Translations under genes and position numbers: made by a program | In this document: positions 11,826-23,559 of the stretch, in pieces | Numbering within the stretch: the first letter of the stretch is position 1 | Layout: every line of letters starts with the position of its first letter | Notes under the pieces: generated by a model | Database searches by the model: none | What the model was told of the DNA's origin: nothing | The model's input: only the letters and a program-made list of their open reading frames with translations | DNA from: Torulaspora globosa | Lineage: Eukaryota; Ascomycota; Saccharomycetes; Saccharomycetales; Saccharomycetaceae | Length of the DNA: 64,000 nt | Assembly: GCF_014133895.1 (NCBI RefSeq) | Contig: NC_050729.1 | Coordinates: 1 to 64,000, forward strand | Direction of reading: 5' to 3'

Positions 11826-12531
11826 CAACCTTCTGCTGCGTTCGATATAACATATCATTGCCTGTTGTTCATTTTATACAGAGAAGAATAAATGATTAAT
11901 AATCAGGATTTTGTGCCCTGACTTATGTTCGGGTAGCCACCAGGGCGCGGTCTAAACTGAACATTTCCCCACCGCTTAATACCTGTGTCTAGATGTTCAC
12001 CTATTTGCGCCAGTAGCCAGCCTCGAAGCCGCTAGCCGCAACAGATCGAGGCATCACCGTCCGTTCATTCTCTTGACTTGTGATTTCATCGTCGGCATCA
12101 ATTTTTCGAAGCGGCGTTCTGTTTAATTGACGGCAATTTTCTAAGAGACTAATAGAATATTCAAAGAAAAATTTGTTGTCTGTCCCAAACTGTATAAAAG
12201 ATAATACGTATCAGTATGATCGCAGTGAAATTCCCCGTAACTCAGTGGAGGTCGCACAAAATGGCTGGAGCTCAGGTAGTGAGGGCAGAGGTCCGGCAGG
12301 GGTCTCTCTAGAAATGGCTATAATGTGGCTAGCTGCATCTGTCGTCTTGTGCAGCTTTTCCACTATGCATGGTTTTGTGTTTGCTGCTTTGACGCGATGT
12401 TGCTGGTTATCGACCAGGAAGTGGAGAAGCGGTCTCTGAACGGGCGTCACTGAGGCTTGCTGCAATCTCATTGATAATTCTTCTCAAAGCAATGTGGTTG
12501 ATCATAATACAACTTCTCGACATTTGCGTCT
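11826..12531. other. Gene-free stretch; promoter side of the hydrolase and downstream part of the gypsy remnant
   Basis: The right part lies downstream of the gypsy protease frame, where reverse transcriptase should follow, but no RT motif is visible. The minus frame at 12211-12471 is open without recognisable content. The left part holds the promoter of the epoxide hydrolase gene. Confidence 0.5.
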
Positions 12532-13841
12532 TCAATGCTGGGACGAGCATTTTACTGTCTGAACGTGTACAATGTATCCACTTAAAGTGCGATTTTGTTT
12601 CTTGCGGAATCGCCGGACCTGGCGGTCCTCATTGGTGAGGATGAGGCCGATGGGCCAGTCTGGCTCTGTTTCTGGTGTAGCTAGGTTAATCGAGCTCCTA
12701 TCTAGGATCTGCCCTAGGCGCGGGTCCGTTTCTAGTACCGGGTTTCCGATGATAATATCGGGATTTATGGCAGTCGTGACGTAGACTGGTAATTCAAACT
12801 GCTGGTTCTGGTACTTAAATTCGAGGATAGTGGCTTCCGTACATCGCACGCTATTGTCTGAGGTGGCTCCTTTGATTGCTATGGGTCTTATCTTGTATGT
12901 CTTCAGGTTAAGCGCTTGTGCACGATGTGCGGCTATCAATGACGTTCCTGCTCCCGTATCTAACAGAATGGTGGTTGGTTTGTTGCCCACCAACACAGTG
13001 ATCACTCTCCGATGCCCAACCAGAGGTGGTTTTTGACTTTGAGGTTTCCTACTGTGTTTGGCTGTTTTTTCAGTGGCTGTTAATAGTTAGCTAGGCCTCG
13101 CTTCAGGGCAGTTCTTCGCCCAATGTTTACCGGCCCGGCATTTAAAGCAGATACCTAACTTCTGTAGCAACTTGCGCTCCTCTTCAGTGAGTTTGCCTTT
13201 GGGGTTGTCAGACGGATCTGGTCTTCGCCTCTTGTATCCTGTCCGGATGGCATCGATTTCCGTCTGAGTGTCTAGGTCGTCGCCGTCAGCTAGGTGGTCC
13301 TTACGCCTATCGGTGTCAGTGGCCCCATGTGTGTTGGTCGTACATTCCGCTGAGCGGTCCTCTCCGCATGAGTTGGATGCTAAAATCATGGCGGTCTCCA
13401 GTGAATCCGGTCTCAGATTTCTGACCGTTATTTGCAACGATTGTTCTAGTCCGCTCAAGTAGAATGACTGCTTGCACTCTGGCGATAGTAGTTCGTCTGG
13501 TATTGCAGCGGATAGGGCGTTTACTCTTTATTGTACGCTACTGCAAACAACAGGGATTCACTGTAGTATTTGTGTTTAAAGTGTCCGATAAAATCATTGA
13601 ACGTGCTCTGACGTAGTGATTCTTCGGAGAGACCCTCGAACCAGAGGACTGCTCCCTTGGTCAAGCAGTCAGCGAAGTATAAGATCTTGTCATAATCATC
13701 TGTGAACTTGAACCGTCGTAGGTGTATGTTTATACGGGTCATGAAGGCTGCTACTGCGAGAGGCTTTCCCTCGCCACTAAATTTGGGGGGCTTGCTTGCG
13801 TTTGGTATGTTCTGGTTGCTCATAATGACACTGTCAACCAT
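12532..13841 (-). mobile_element. Ty3/gypsy-like gag-protease remnant
   Basis: Three consecutive minus-strand pieces follow gypsy order. Piece 1 (13521-13841) is a Gag capsid start (PPKFSGEGKP, then ILYFADCLTKGAVLWFEGL). Piece 2 (13087-13458) is a nucleocapsid with one CCHC knuckle (CFKCRAGKHWAKNCP). Piece 3 (12532-13005) is an aspartic protease with the catalytic LLDTGAGTS motif. Between pieces 1 and 2 a frameshift near 13522-13530 breaks the capsid: the other frame continues with family-like sequence (AAIPDELLSPECKQSF). Between pieces 2 and 3 there is only an in-frame TAA (13087-13089), after which the frame stays open into the protease. Reverse transcriptase, RNase H and integrase are absent. 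The element is dead as an autonomous transposon. Confidence 0.8.
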
Positions 13842-13899
13842 GATGAGTTGGTGGATGATTAGTATTAAGATTTAGGGTCGGGACGTGTGTGGATCGAAT

Positions 13900-13985
13900 C
13901 AACGAGCCGATCTCCGTAGGGACGCCATCATGCGTTGGCCACTTGTAATGTGAGAAAAGTTGACAGACAGTCGATATGCAGAAGC
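13900..13985 (-). repeat. LTR/leader-like fragment upstream of the gypsy gag
   Basis: This lies 60-140 bp upstream of the Gag start at 13841 on the minus strand and shares a diverged segment with 6510-6585. Its position relative to gag fits the 5' LTR or leader of the same family. Exact LTR ends (TG...CA with target duplication) could not be fixed by eye. Confidence 0.5.
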
Positions 13986-14154
13986 ATAAACACCGGTGCC
14001 GCTTCTCGATTACAAATATCTTCAAATCAGAGGTACTACTACTGAAAGGCCTTCCTGCGAAGCTGCCACAGATGCCTCTTCGTTGTATCGCTCCTAATGC
14101 AGAGAATAATTTATAAGTATATAGCAGCTTGCGTCTTTCTGAGTAACTGCTTCA

Positions 14155-14372
14155 AGTCCAAGGACATTCGAGCCAAGATAAGGCTTAAGCACTTGATATC
14201 ATTTTGGTCAACTCCGACCTTCCAGAATACCTGGCCCGCCGATCAAAACATAAAAAAGAGACGACGCAGGCAACGGCGACGCGAGATTTCCTTCTTAGCT
14301 ATATCTGTGAAGCACTATAATCCCTGCTTCGATTTCAATTATTTGAACTGCAAAGAATCGAGGTTCTTTGGC
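14155..14372 (-). repeat. Retroelement LTR-like fragments
   Basis: Two separate parts recur elsewhere in the window. The part around 14235-14293 (GATCAAAACATAAAA, then GACGCGAGATTTCC) recurs near 23596-23642. The part around 14338-14366 (TTTGAACTGCAAAGAATCGA) recurs exactly near 18856-18882, just upstream of the copia gag fragment. The surroundings (13986-15151) contain no gene and seem to consist of overlapping retroelement ends. The strand is inferred from the copia gag orientation. Confidence 0.5.
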
Positions 14373-15070
14373 CGTGCGTCCAAGCAATGCGAAAGTGTTC
14401 CTCACCGCAGAGTATTTCCTGCGAACAGTTTCTGACCGTCTCTCTGTCAAGTCTTCCTGCGACTTGGGTTTCGAGGGATACTCCCTATGCCTAACGTGCT
14501 TCTGGACGAGAGACGCCGCAGCCACGCAATCCATCTCCGTCAGGCCTCTTCCTGCAGCTGGATCGCCTTTGACCCACTAACAGATCCTAGAGAAAAGTTG
14601 TAGACACCGTACCTAGACAAAGCCGTCCTGAGGCTGTGGTTAGCCGTCAATTCACCTTTCTACGTTTAAGCCATTCCAATTGTTGACTAACGAATGTCTT
14701 CCTAATTGCTTACTGCACCGCGCTTTCCAGGGTTATGTAGTTTATAGAAGAGATGCCTGCTACCTTCCACTCATGCAAGCACACATAGAAGAGAGCCGAG
14801 GTTAGCGAGGCTAGCGAAGTGGTATTCATGATTTAACAACATGTTTCCGCCGTTGAGAAGGAAGAGCCGAGCCTTGCGTCGGTACCAGACATCATGTCAA
14901 GATAACTCTAACGCCGCGGCTTTGTACCCACTGTCATGCAACGATATCCGCTTGCATATACCTAAGGTAAAAAAAACCAAAAAACACGGAGCTTAGCTCG
15001 TTACTTCGGGTTACTTGTCACTTTGATGCAACGTGGCGTGTTTCCAACCGCAGTGCGATGCTCGCGAAAG

Positions 15071-15080
15071 TATATAAAAG
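15071..15080 (+). promoter_or_regulatory. TATA box of the 15152 gene
   Basis: TATATAAAAG lies 72-81 bases upstream of the ATG at 15152, the usual yeast distance. It suggests that the truncated paralog was, or still is, transcribed. Confidence 0.7.
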
Positions 15081-15151
15081 GTTGAAAATATTGTCCTATA
15101 ACTGATCCCAACGTTCACTTTGAATTATTAGGTTCTCTGAAACTGAGGAAC

Positions 15152-15616
15152 ATGTTTTCTGTTAGCGTTTTAAGTCTTTTTTTTTTGGTGGTAGTTGAAT
15201 TATCACTATCCGTGTCTGGCCAGGGAATCAGTTATGGTGATGTGCTGCACAACATCTTAACGGGTAACATTACAAACTATAACGACTCTTTTGGAGTGAT
15301 TGAATATTATTCCGAGCAACCGTTCAGCGCAACCGCAAATATCTCAATAGGGTCTATCGATAATGCGGAAGTCCTGAATGGCGCCATTCAGCTGTATGAA
15401 TGGGCAACATTTGGGCAAAAGTGGGGAGATGCTGTTTTTTTGAATCTCTTTATGAAGTACAATGGACAGGCCAACAACTATTTGGAGTCCGATGATCTGA
15501 AACGTGATTTGATTAAACTTGCTAACGGAAACGATACTTTGTTCAGTATCTGGGCCGAGTCTTCTAGTGATGAGGACCTATCTAACTTATACCAATCTTT
15601 ACACAAGGGCGAGTGA
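15152..15616 (+). CDS. Truncated secreted precursor, paralog of 16679-17452
   Basis: The 154-residue product has a strong signal peptide (about residues 1-23, ending VSGQG). Its propeptide-like domain matches the next gene at about 60% by eye: LHNxLTGNI, YYSxQPxxATxNISI, EVLNGAxQLYE, KWGDAVFLNxFMKYNGQA and GNDTL. The paralog continues for about 100 residues with a Kex2-type KR and a Cys-rich domain. This one stops at TGA 15614-15616 right after the shared domain. In another frame the sequence stays open from about 15605 to 15760 and includes KR pairs and two Cys, which suggests a frameshift near 15605-15613. That tail does not visibly match the paralog's Cys-rich domain, so divergence or recombination must also be involved. 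Several N-glycosylation sites are present. It has no recognised family and is probably a decaying copy. Confidence 0.6.
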   Translation: MFSVSVLSLFFLVVVELSLSVSGQGISYGDVLHNILTGNITNYNDSFGVIEYYSEQPFSATANISIGSIDNAEVLNGAIQLYEWATFGQKWGDAVFLNLFMKYNGQANNYLESDDLKRDLIKLANGNDTLFSIWAESSSDEDLSNLYQSLHKGE

Positions 15617-16678
15617 GATATGAGCAGAGATACAAGCGCTATATGCTCGAAGGGAGCTCTTCTCTTCACCGTGTCACATACAAGCGAATCAAGAGGCACT
15701 TATGCAATGTGCTAGCACCCTCTTGCCACAAATTTGGGACATTTTTTTTCTATAGTTAATCATCAGACAAGTCTTGTCTACACGTACAGACTTCTCTTCT
15801 CGAGGACAATGATGCTAGCGCTGATTTGCTCCAGGTGTTGCAAAACGGATTGTGAATCTAGGACGGAAGAGATGCGAAGATCACTGCGTGATCCGTCAGA
15901 ATGGCTCAGATGCTTTGTAAGCTGCTTCTGTCCCTAGATTCTTTTGGGGCAGGTGTAGACTGAGCATAGGGGCCAGATAGGCAAGCTACTTGCTGGCTGC
16001 TAAGGTTGTCAGCCTACGTCCTGGACGAATTTCATACGATCAAGATTGTGCTTAACAGGATGCGGAGCATAGGGTCTCGCGTTTTTTGGTTAGACATCAA
16101 TAGCGGCAATTTTGTTGAGAAGCCCCTGAAAATCAGCTAGCATAACTACTTTTGATTTCGGTACTATGACTCCGTCAGATGATACTCTTACTATGAGCAA
16201 TCTGAGGCAGAAGCGGGTCTCCCAGGCGTCGTACCACTCCCTATTTCTCTGCATCAACTTACGGAAAGGTCATATCAGCCAAAACGGGAACGGAAGCCAA
16301 AATAGGTCAACTTTTTCAATCTATTCTACTGACTGATCTCCCACAATGTCCTATTGGAGACAGAATGGTCCCTGCGGGGCCTTATGTGTCTGATTTGTCG
16401 ATAAATGTGCTGTTATGGGATACGAAAAAGATGTCGCCCCGAGCGACAGTTTCCTATTTTGTCAGTGCACATTTTTGTCATTGGATACTATTGTACATCA
16501 CATAAGGACATGGAACGCTCGTTAACCCAGATTACAGGAAGGTATGAAGGTCAATTGATTCCACTACAATAAGTACAATGGCTCGTAAAAACCATTATTC
16601 CAAAACTATAAAAATGAGCAATGTTTGATCCAACTCTTCCTGAACACTCTTCTTAAAACCTGCAACAACACAGCACAA
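15617..16678. other. Intergenic: frameshifted tail of the first copy and promoter of the second
   Basis: 15617-15760 holds the out-of-frame extension described for the upstream gene. The rest has no convincing ORF. A plus-strand TATA-like ACTATAAAAATG lies at about 16605-16616, about 65 bases before the ATG at 16679. Confidence 0.6.
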
Positions 16679-17452
16679 ATGAGGATTTCCGCAGCTCTAA
16701 CAGCTCTCTGTCTTGCCGCTAGGACTTTTGCCGAGGATGCAACCTACGGCGAGTCCTTGCACAATATGCTTACCGGCAATATTGATACCAATAACAATGA
16801 AGGGGCGCATGTTGATTACTATTCCCAGCAGCCACACAATGCAACCGTCAATATCTCAATCGCTTCCATCAACAATGGTGAAGTTTTGAACGGTGCTGTT
16901 CAACTCTATGAATCTGCAACGCAGAGCGAAAAGTGGGGAGACGCTGTCTTCTTAAATTTCTTCATGAAGTACAACGGACAGGCATACAATTACTTGGACT
17001 TACAGGATTTGAAGAATGATTTGGTTGTGCATGCAACGGGTAATGATACTTTACTCAACATTTGGGCAGAAACATCAAGCGACGATGGTTTGGCTGAGCT
17101 GTACAATTCCTTACGCGGCCTCCCTGTTCCTGTCAAGTCACTTAAAAAGAGAGATTACACTACTTGCGATAGCAACCATGCCCCCAACCAGGGAGACTGT
17201 AATAATTTACAAAATTGGTTGTGGGTTAATGGGGGTAGCATAGCCTCAACACCAAGGGATTACTGCTGGGGTGGCTGCTGTATCAGTTGGTCCAGGGACA
17301 CCCGGTTCAGTCTCGCTTGGGGTGCAGGAAAAGCAGACTGGTGCATAAGCCACTGTGTGAACGCCAATGCCAGCTGTGAGATTCATGGAGTTTTGTATGG
17401 TAATGCAAGTTTCGACTTCTGTGTGAGCAATAGAGCGGATGGATGTACTTGA
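16679..17452 (+). CDS. Secreted Kex2-processed Cys-rich precursor, family not recognised
   Basis: I start at the ATG at 16679; an in-frame TTG further upstream (16625) is not a likely start. The 257-residue precursor has a signal peptide (MRISAALTALCLAARTFA). An acidic, N-glycosylated domain (about 20-155) is shared with the gene at 15152. A dibasic LKKRD site near residue 160 follows, then a C-terminal domain of about 97 residues with roughly ten Cys (YTTCD, DYCWGGCCISWS, DWCISHC, ASCEIHG, DFCVSNRADGCT). The even number and the CC pair suggest a disulphide-bonded secreted mature chain released by Kex2 in the Golgi. This pro-region, Kex2 site and Cys-rich chain organisation is seen in yeast killer toxins and other secreted effectors, but I do not recognise the family and do not claim toxicity. 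The tandem paralog and accessory location are consistent with fast-evolving secreted proteins. Confidence 0.75.
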   Translation: MRISAALTALCLAARTFAEDATYGESLHNMLTGNIDTNNNEGAHVDYYSQQPHNATVNISIASINNGEVLNGAVQLYESATQSEKWGDAVFLNFFMKYNGQAYNYLDLQDLKNDLVVHATGNDTLLNIWAETSSDDGLAELYNSLRGLPVPVKSLKKRDYTTCDSNHAPNQGDCNNLQNWLWVNGGSIASTPRDYCWGGCCISWSRDTRFSLAWGAGKADWCISHCVNANASCEIHGVLYGNASFDFCVSNRADGCT

Positions 17453-18061
17453 TTTTTCAGATTTTAAGCAACCACTTTAGGACTATTAAACCAAAAAAAG
17501 TCAAAAAATCGTAAAAAAATAAAAAAGCTCACCCTGAGGTTAACTGGTGGCACTCTTGAGCAAAGCCAGCAGAGTGAAATACGTTGAAAACTATGGACTA
17601 TGAGCGGTCATTCTCACGCGGTGAGCTCCATCATCACATTAGTAATTCGTTACGTAGAAGTAAACTGTAAGCTTTATATCCTATTATCGCAGTAAATCAT
17701 TGACGATCTTGACAGTTGAAAAAAAGACACATTCCCTAACAGCCTAACTTGGATGCGGAAGTTGGTATTTTTGGATATAGTCTAGTGCTCAGTTACTTCA
17801 ACAAGCTTTGGATTCTACACCTTTAATCAAAGCATTATCACCCAGTAAAAAACTGGAGGTGATCTCTCTCATTTTCAAATAAAAAGATCTTCTTTTGAAG
17901 CATCATGAAGAGATTAATATCAAACGCAGGACACGAAAATAAACTTAGACTCTGCCAAACCCTGCAACGGTAGTGCTAGGTATTCAAATTAACGAAGCCG
18001 TACTATCAGGCGATTCGGAGTCGACAATTAGTGTGTCAGGAAAATGCAGGCGGCTAAGCAA
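17453..18061. other. Intergenic, AT-rich
   Basis: There are A-rich runs just past the stop (about 17490-17526), compatible with 3' end formation. No ORF or repeat is recognised. Confidence 0.6.
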
Positions 18062-18711
18062 CTAAAAGGATGGCCTCTTCTTTAGGATCCTAGCAACCGG
18101 CCTCCCGTATGTATTGATTTGGGAAGTTTGGGATAGCTGAAAGCCTAAGATGATGACTCGGACTAACTTCCTCGGTGTCTTCATCGGCTTCCTCCTCATC
18201 GTCCGGGTTCGAGGCATTTCAGTGACGTTCTTGTCTATGATTTTCTTATCACAATACTTTGCCACATGGTCTGCCTTATGGCAGATGGAACATTTGATTG
18301 ACCGGGTTGTTTTTTTCTCGAGCTCTTCTGAGAATCTTCCTGAGCGTCATATATCGCTTTAATCTCTGCGAGAATCTGATGCATCGACTTCTCAATCTTT
18401 CCGGTTTTTATGTTATGGCGGTTTTTGGCATATTCGCCTTTCAACCCAGCGGTTACTAATCCGCATTTAAAGTAGTTAGGAAGGGTTAGACCGATGGAGG
18501 ATTCCAGTTTGTCAATTGCTCTCTTAAAATCAGGGGGATATACTCCAGGATCTATCTCACCGTCATATGAGTATTTCACAATTTCTTCCAATATGTCAAT
18601 ATCCTCTTCTTCCTCGTTATGTGGGTCGAATGACCGCATAATGATATCAATGGTTGGTATTCCAGTCTCGACCCCCTTTAGCCCACGTTGGGTAATATTC
18701 TTTGTGGACAT
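18062..18711 (-). mobile_element. Ty1/copia gag fragment with internal deletion into protease
   Basis: The minus frame begins at an ATG at 18711 (MSTKNITQRG) and runs as a copia-type Gag to 18235. A one-base-type frameshift then occurs around the zinc knuckle, and the neighbouring frame (18062-18265) continues with VAKYCDKK. That second frame ends with GRPVARILKKRPSF, which matches the end of the protease segment of the larger copia relic at about 35308-35345 (RRPVARIIKKGPYY). Gag is therefore joined directly to the protease tail, and the rest of pol is gone. The Gag segment GLKGEYAKNR is homologous to GLDGECARIR at about 35960-36000, so both belong to one family. It is inactive. Confidence 0.7.
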
Positions 18712-18845
18712 TCCTTGTAAAAAAGGTTACCAACCATCTTTCTTCGTATGGCTTAGTACACCTGCAGGCCCAGATGGTAAGCTCCTCCGCTTTTCACCCC
18801 GGTCTGTGTGGTTCACTTACTATTTACGCGCGATGCCTGCGTTCC

Positions 18846-18884
18846 TGCTTCAATCATTTGAACTGCAAAGAATCGAGGTTCAGT
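18846..18884 (-). repeat. Short repeat shared with 14325-14366
   Basis: TTTGAACTGCAAAGAATCGA plus flanking bases, with CCTGCTTC just before, is shared with the 14.3-kb LTR-like piece. Here it lies 5' of the copia gag fragment and at the same time supplies the last codons of the AAD pseudogene. It marks the join between retroelement and AAD sequence. Confidence 0.7.
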
Positions 18885-19988
18885 TTGTAAGAAGATGCAG
18901 AAAGGAAAGGAAGCTTCCCCGAGATGGCTGGATCTTCCCCAACCAGATTGTTTGGGAACCCGATATCAAAAGGAACAATGCTCTCAAGGTACGTGACTTG
19001 TTCTGGAGTCAATTTGATCGACAAAGCGGCAATGTTGTCCTTCAAATGCTCAACCTTTCTGCCTCCCACAAGCGGGAAGACGTTGGTTCCCTTGGACCTG
19101 ATATACGCAAGAGCAATGGCTGTGATGCAATGCGTGCCATGTTCTTTGGCAACCTTTTCCAAAGCGGAACTGATCTTCACTTCCAACTCTGTCTGCTCAG
19201 GAGGCTGATCAAACGCCCGCAATTTCTCTCCACGCTTTTTACGCTCCTCGATGGATTCTTTGGTCTGGAACCTTCCCCCACCAAGAACATCCCAGGGCAC
19301 AAGCGCCATACCGAAATGCTTGGCCATTGGAAGAATCTCTCGTTCGAAATCTCTGAGCATAACGTTCCATCTGCCTTGATAAACACTGAACGGAGTCTTG
19401 CCACGCGACACAGCGTAATAGTTAGCGGCAGACACGACCCATGCTGGCATATCAGAAGCCCCTAGGTACAACGCTTTGCCCTGCTGCACCAGAACGTGCA
19501 AGCTATCCATCAACTCCTCTATCGAAGTCATATGGTCCCACCAGTGGACATACAAGATATCGATCCACTCGGTCTTCAGCTTCTTCAAGGAGTCGCGGAC
19601 ACTTACGTGCAGACTGCGCCTATTGTTTCCACCAAAATTCGCACTCCTACCCTTGCCAACTTCATAAGCCTTGTAATCGCCTGTAAACTATTACCATCTG
19701 GTCTCGAACTTTCCTGCATCCCATCCATTCGCCAATCCAAGTCTCGGACTCTTCATTTTGTTACCTGTTGGCTGTGTCAATGAAGTTCCCGCCCGCTTCA
19801 TAGTATGCATCTAGCAATTCAAAGGCACGCTTCTTGTCCATTGGGCCCAAAGCCTCAGACCATGCTTCCCCAATCGACATAGCCCCAAAGACCAAAGGAG
19901 AAACTTTGATGCCAGCGGTTTTCGACAAAAGGTTTAAGCGGCCCAACTCTGTAGGAGGTTCAGGTGCAGGTGCAAACAACTCAGACAT
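18854..19988 (-). pseudogene. Aryl-alcohol dehydrogenase (AAD) pseudogene
   Basis: This aldo-keto reductase-family gene is closely related to S. cerevisiae AAD3/AAD14 and is broken in at least two places. The first part (19988 to 19761, [18 protein letters not shown] to FIDTANR) ends at an in-frame TAA where the family has Tyr (TANSYQNEE). After it the frame continues as [13 protein letters not shown]. Near 19683-19695 a frameshift moves the homology ([10 protein letters not shown], then RRSLHVSVRDS) into the frame that runs to 18854. The rest is well preserved: DILYVHWWD, GKALYLGASD, FSVYQGRWNV, PLVGGRKVEHL. The last residues (after about GKLPFLS) are unlike AAD and come from a retroelement-like repeat, so the original 3' end is lost. 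AAD proteins are NADPH-dependent alcohol/aldehyde oxidoreductases that respond to oxidative stress; this copy cannot make one. Confidence 0.9.
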
Positions 19989-20719
19989 GATGATATAATT
20001 CGGTAGTAATTAGATGGTTATCTCTCCAACAATCCCAACTACCATTGACAGACGAGACGTATCTTTTTATATGATTCCCACCGAAACACATTTTCCAAAA
20101 ACTCTTAGAGTGAACAACAATTCCCGTTGAACGGTCTTCGTTACAATTACAGTACGATGATGACTCACTGCTAGCATCTGTAAACTCTTGCCCTTCTTAG
20201 AATTAACTTCCGCGAACGTCACAAACTCATAAAAAAATGCTCCGCCACGCTGGACGCCTCTGAAGGTTATGGTCACGGTGGAATTCGCATTTCGTGCTCC
20301 CACTCACATTTAGTCTTACAGCTAATGAGACAAACTACAGGATAACAATCGTGGTTGAACAGAAAGCCAGACCTCGAGGACATCAACCTGTTCTTTTCTG
20401 TTAAACTTCTTTGCAAACTCTGTCCGTATCACAACATCTCATCAGCTCATCTCAAGGAAAATGAACCCTATGCATACTTATATCAAGTAGCGTAATATGA
20501 GCAGCAGCCTGTACTCCCAAGTCAATTCTCCGCCACTTCAACTGTATTCATATGGGCTTCATTAGGTAGATAAAGATTTCTTCATCGGCCAAGTGCATCT
20601 AAAAATGCTAGGATGCGAATACGCTTCACTTGTTGGATGAAACGCAAGGGAATAAATCTGAAAAGATCAATTTAAAATTGATTTGAACGGTATAGAGGTC
20701 TAAACATATCACGATTCTA
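19989..20719. other. Intergenic, no gene seen
   Basis: This lies between the AAD pseudogene start and the OYE stop, so it holds the AAD promoter and the OYE 3' region. Only short ORFs occur. Confidence 0.6.
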
Positions 20720-22024
<1,305 letters not shown>

Positions 22025-22100
22025 TCATGCTACCGAAGTTATGACCGTGAGCAAATGAACGTAGCCGTCTGCTTGTCGTTGATGCTTGTGTCGCTGGCGC

Positions 22101-22107
22101 TTACTAA
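22101..22107. promoter_or_regulatory. Yap1-type response element upstream of the OYE gene
   Basis: TTACTAA, the canonical Yap1 site, lies 188-194 bases upstream of the OYE start codon. OYE2 and OYE3 of S. cerevisiae are Yap1 targets, so control by oxidative stress is plausible. Confidence 0.5.
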
Positions 22108-22947
22108 GCTAAGCGGAACGTAGAGGCTTCAGGTGGCTGCGGCAACCAAGGGGAGAGACCTTCAGAGCATTTGGCAGCTCTTTCAGCTCTTTGTACATCA
22201 TAGGCAGTATTCCTTCGAATCCCGCATGTTTATTTGGGCATTTAGCTTGAACAATGGTTTTTCTGTAAATTTCTCATTCCTTTTAGTAAGCAATTCGAGG
22301 CCTTTCAGGTGGGTAGAAGTAGACGATTTGCCTCCAAAAATAAGATAGCAGATAAGGATACGGCCAAGATAAGATAAGCATTGCATTATTGCAAGTCTGT
22401 AAGGTTATCTGCGCAGGATCAGAAGGATACATTGGATGGAAGCGGTGTCGCAGCATGAAATTTGACTCGCGAAGATGTGCCTTTTATTGACGAAATGTGC
22501 GCGGTCCGAGCGACAATAAATGAATTCCACGGTTAAGGCGGAAGTACTAAATCCCGAACGAGGTACAGGATTTTGATCTCCAAAAAATTGACTTCCAGAT
22601 TATTCCTGGTACTTTCCAGTAAATTATCTGATAAAAAATATCACCGATGCAAGAAATCGATGACGCTGAATCAGATATAAATAATATGCCACTTCAATCT
22701 TCCTTATTTTGGCGTTTCAACGTAATGTGAAATACTCACTTTCTTGCAGTCTCCAAATCACACCAGTAATCGAGCCACAGGTTGCGTCGCCTCTCTCCAT
22801 ATCAATGAATCTTAGCAATTGCATGGCGCATGCTGAGCATATTCCAATCCGCAGCTTGAAGGATCTATAATTGCTGGGGCCACCTTTTTGGTAAACTATC
22901 TATCATGGGTCGTAGCAATAATATCCGGAAAAGTCAACAAAGCATCT

Positions 22948-23448
22948 TCAATGACGTCCAAATTGGAAAATCACTGCGGTTGGTAGGCTCATTCGACGAG
23001 AATAGAACAATTCTTCATAATTTTGGCACAAAATGGGTTTTACACTGAGTGCTTTGGGTGGGAACTTACGAATTCGAGTCACACAAGTTAAGAACTGTCC
23101 TCCGCTTCTTACATTAATGGAAGTATCTGCAGCAATTTTAGCGGAGACTTTTTCTAAGGTTCTCTTGCTCCTTGTCCAAGCATCTGACAGCGGCAATTCC
23201 ACTGATAGAAACTGGACCGTAGTCTGGATCGTTAAGATGCATAGGGATTTGGTTCAGGTTGGTTTTACCACAACAGTAGAGTCCTTGGATAACAACTCGC
23301 TCAGCTGGAATAAGCGTAAACGACAACTTGCTGAATACGGATTTCTCATAGGACTTCGAAAGGACATTTTCATGACCCATCTCACAGTCCAATGAGAGAT
23401 GGCTGCTTGAATGTCATCAATTGTACAATAATCTGAGAAGTAATCCAA
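22948..23448 (-). pseudogene. Possible decayed coding stretch, unidentified
   Basis: Three overlapping minus-strand ORFs of 64-84 codons in two frames follow one another (23254-23448, 23138-23392, 22948-23202). They have protein-like composition (for example KLSFTLIPAERVVIQGLYCC and KFPPKALSVKPILCQNYEEL). Consecutive open frames with switches suggest an old gene with frameshifts. I do not recognise the family, and chance ORFs remain possible. Confidence 0.25.
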
Positions 23449-23559
23449 TTGTCAAATCGCCGCCATCAGCCTCAATCCAGCCTGGATATGGACAAACTTT
23501 TATCATTCTCTCCGATTGTTTCCTTATCTTATCTAAAAGTGAGACGTTCAACAGCTAAC

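Noticed and set aside
18494..19465. Plus-strand 323-codon ORF across the copia gag and AAD regions
   Set aside because: Antisense to two recognised sequences (Gag and AAD); no domain of its own.
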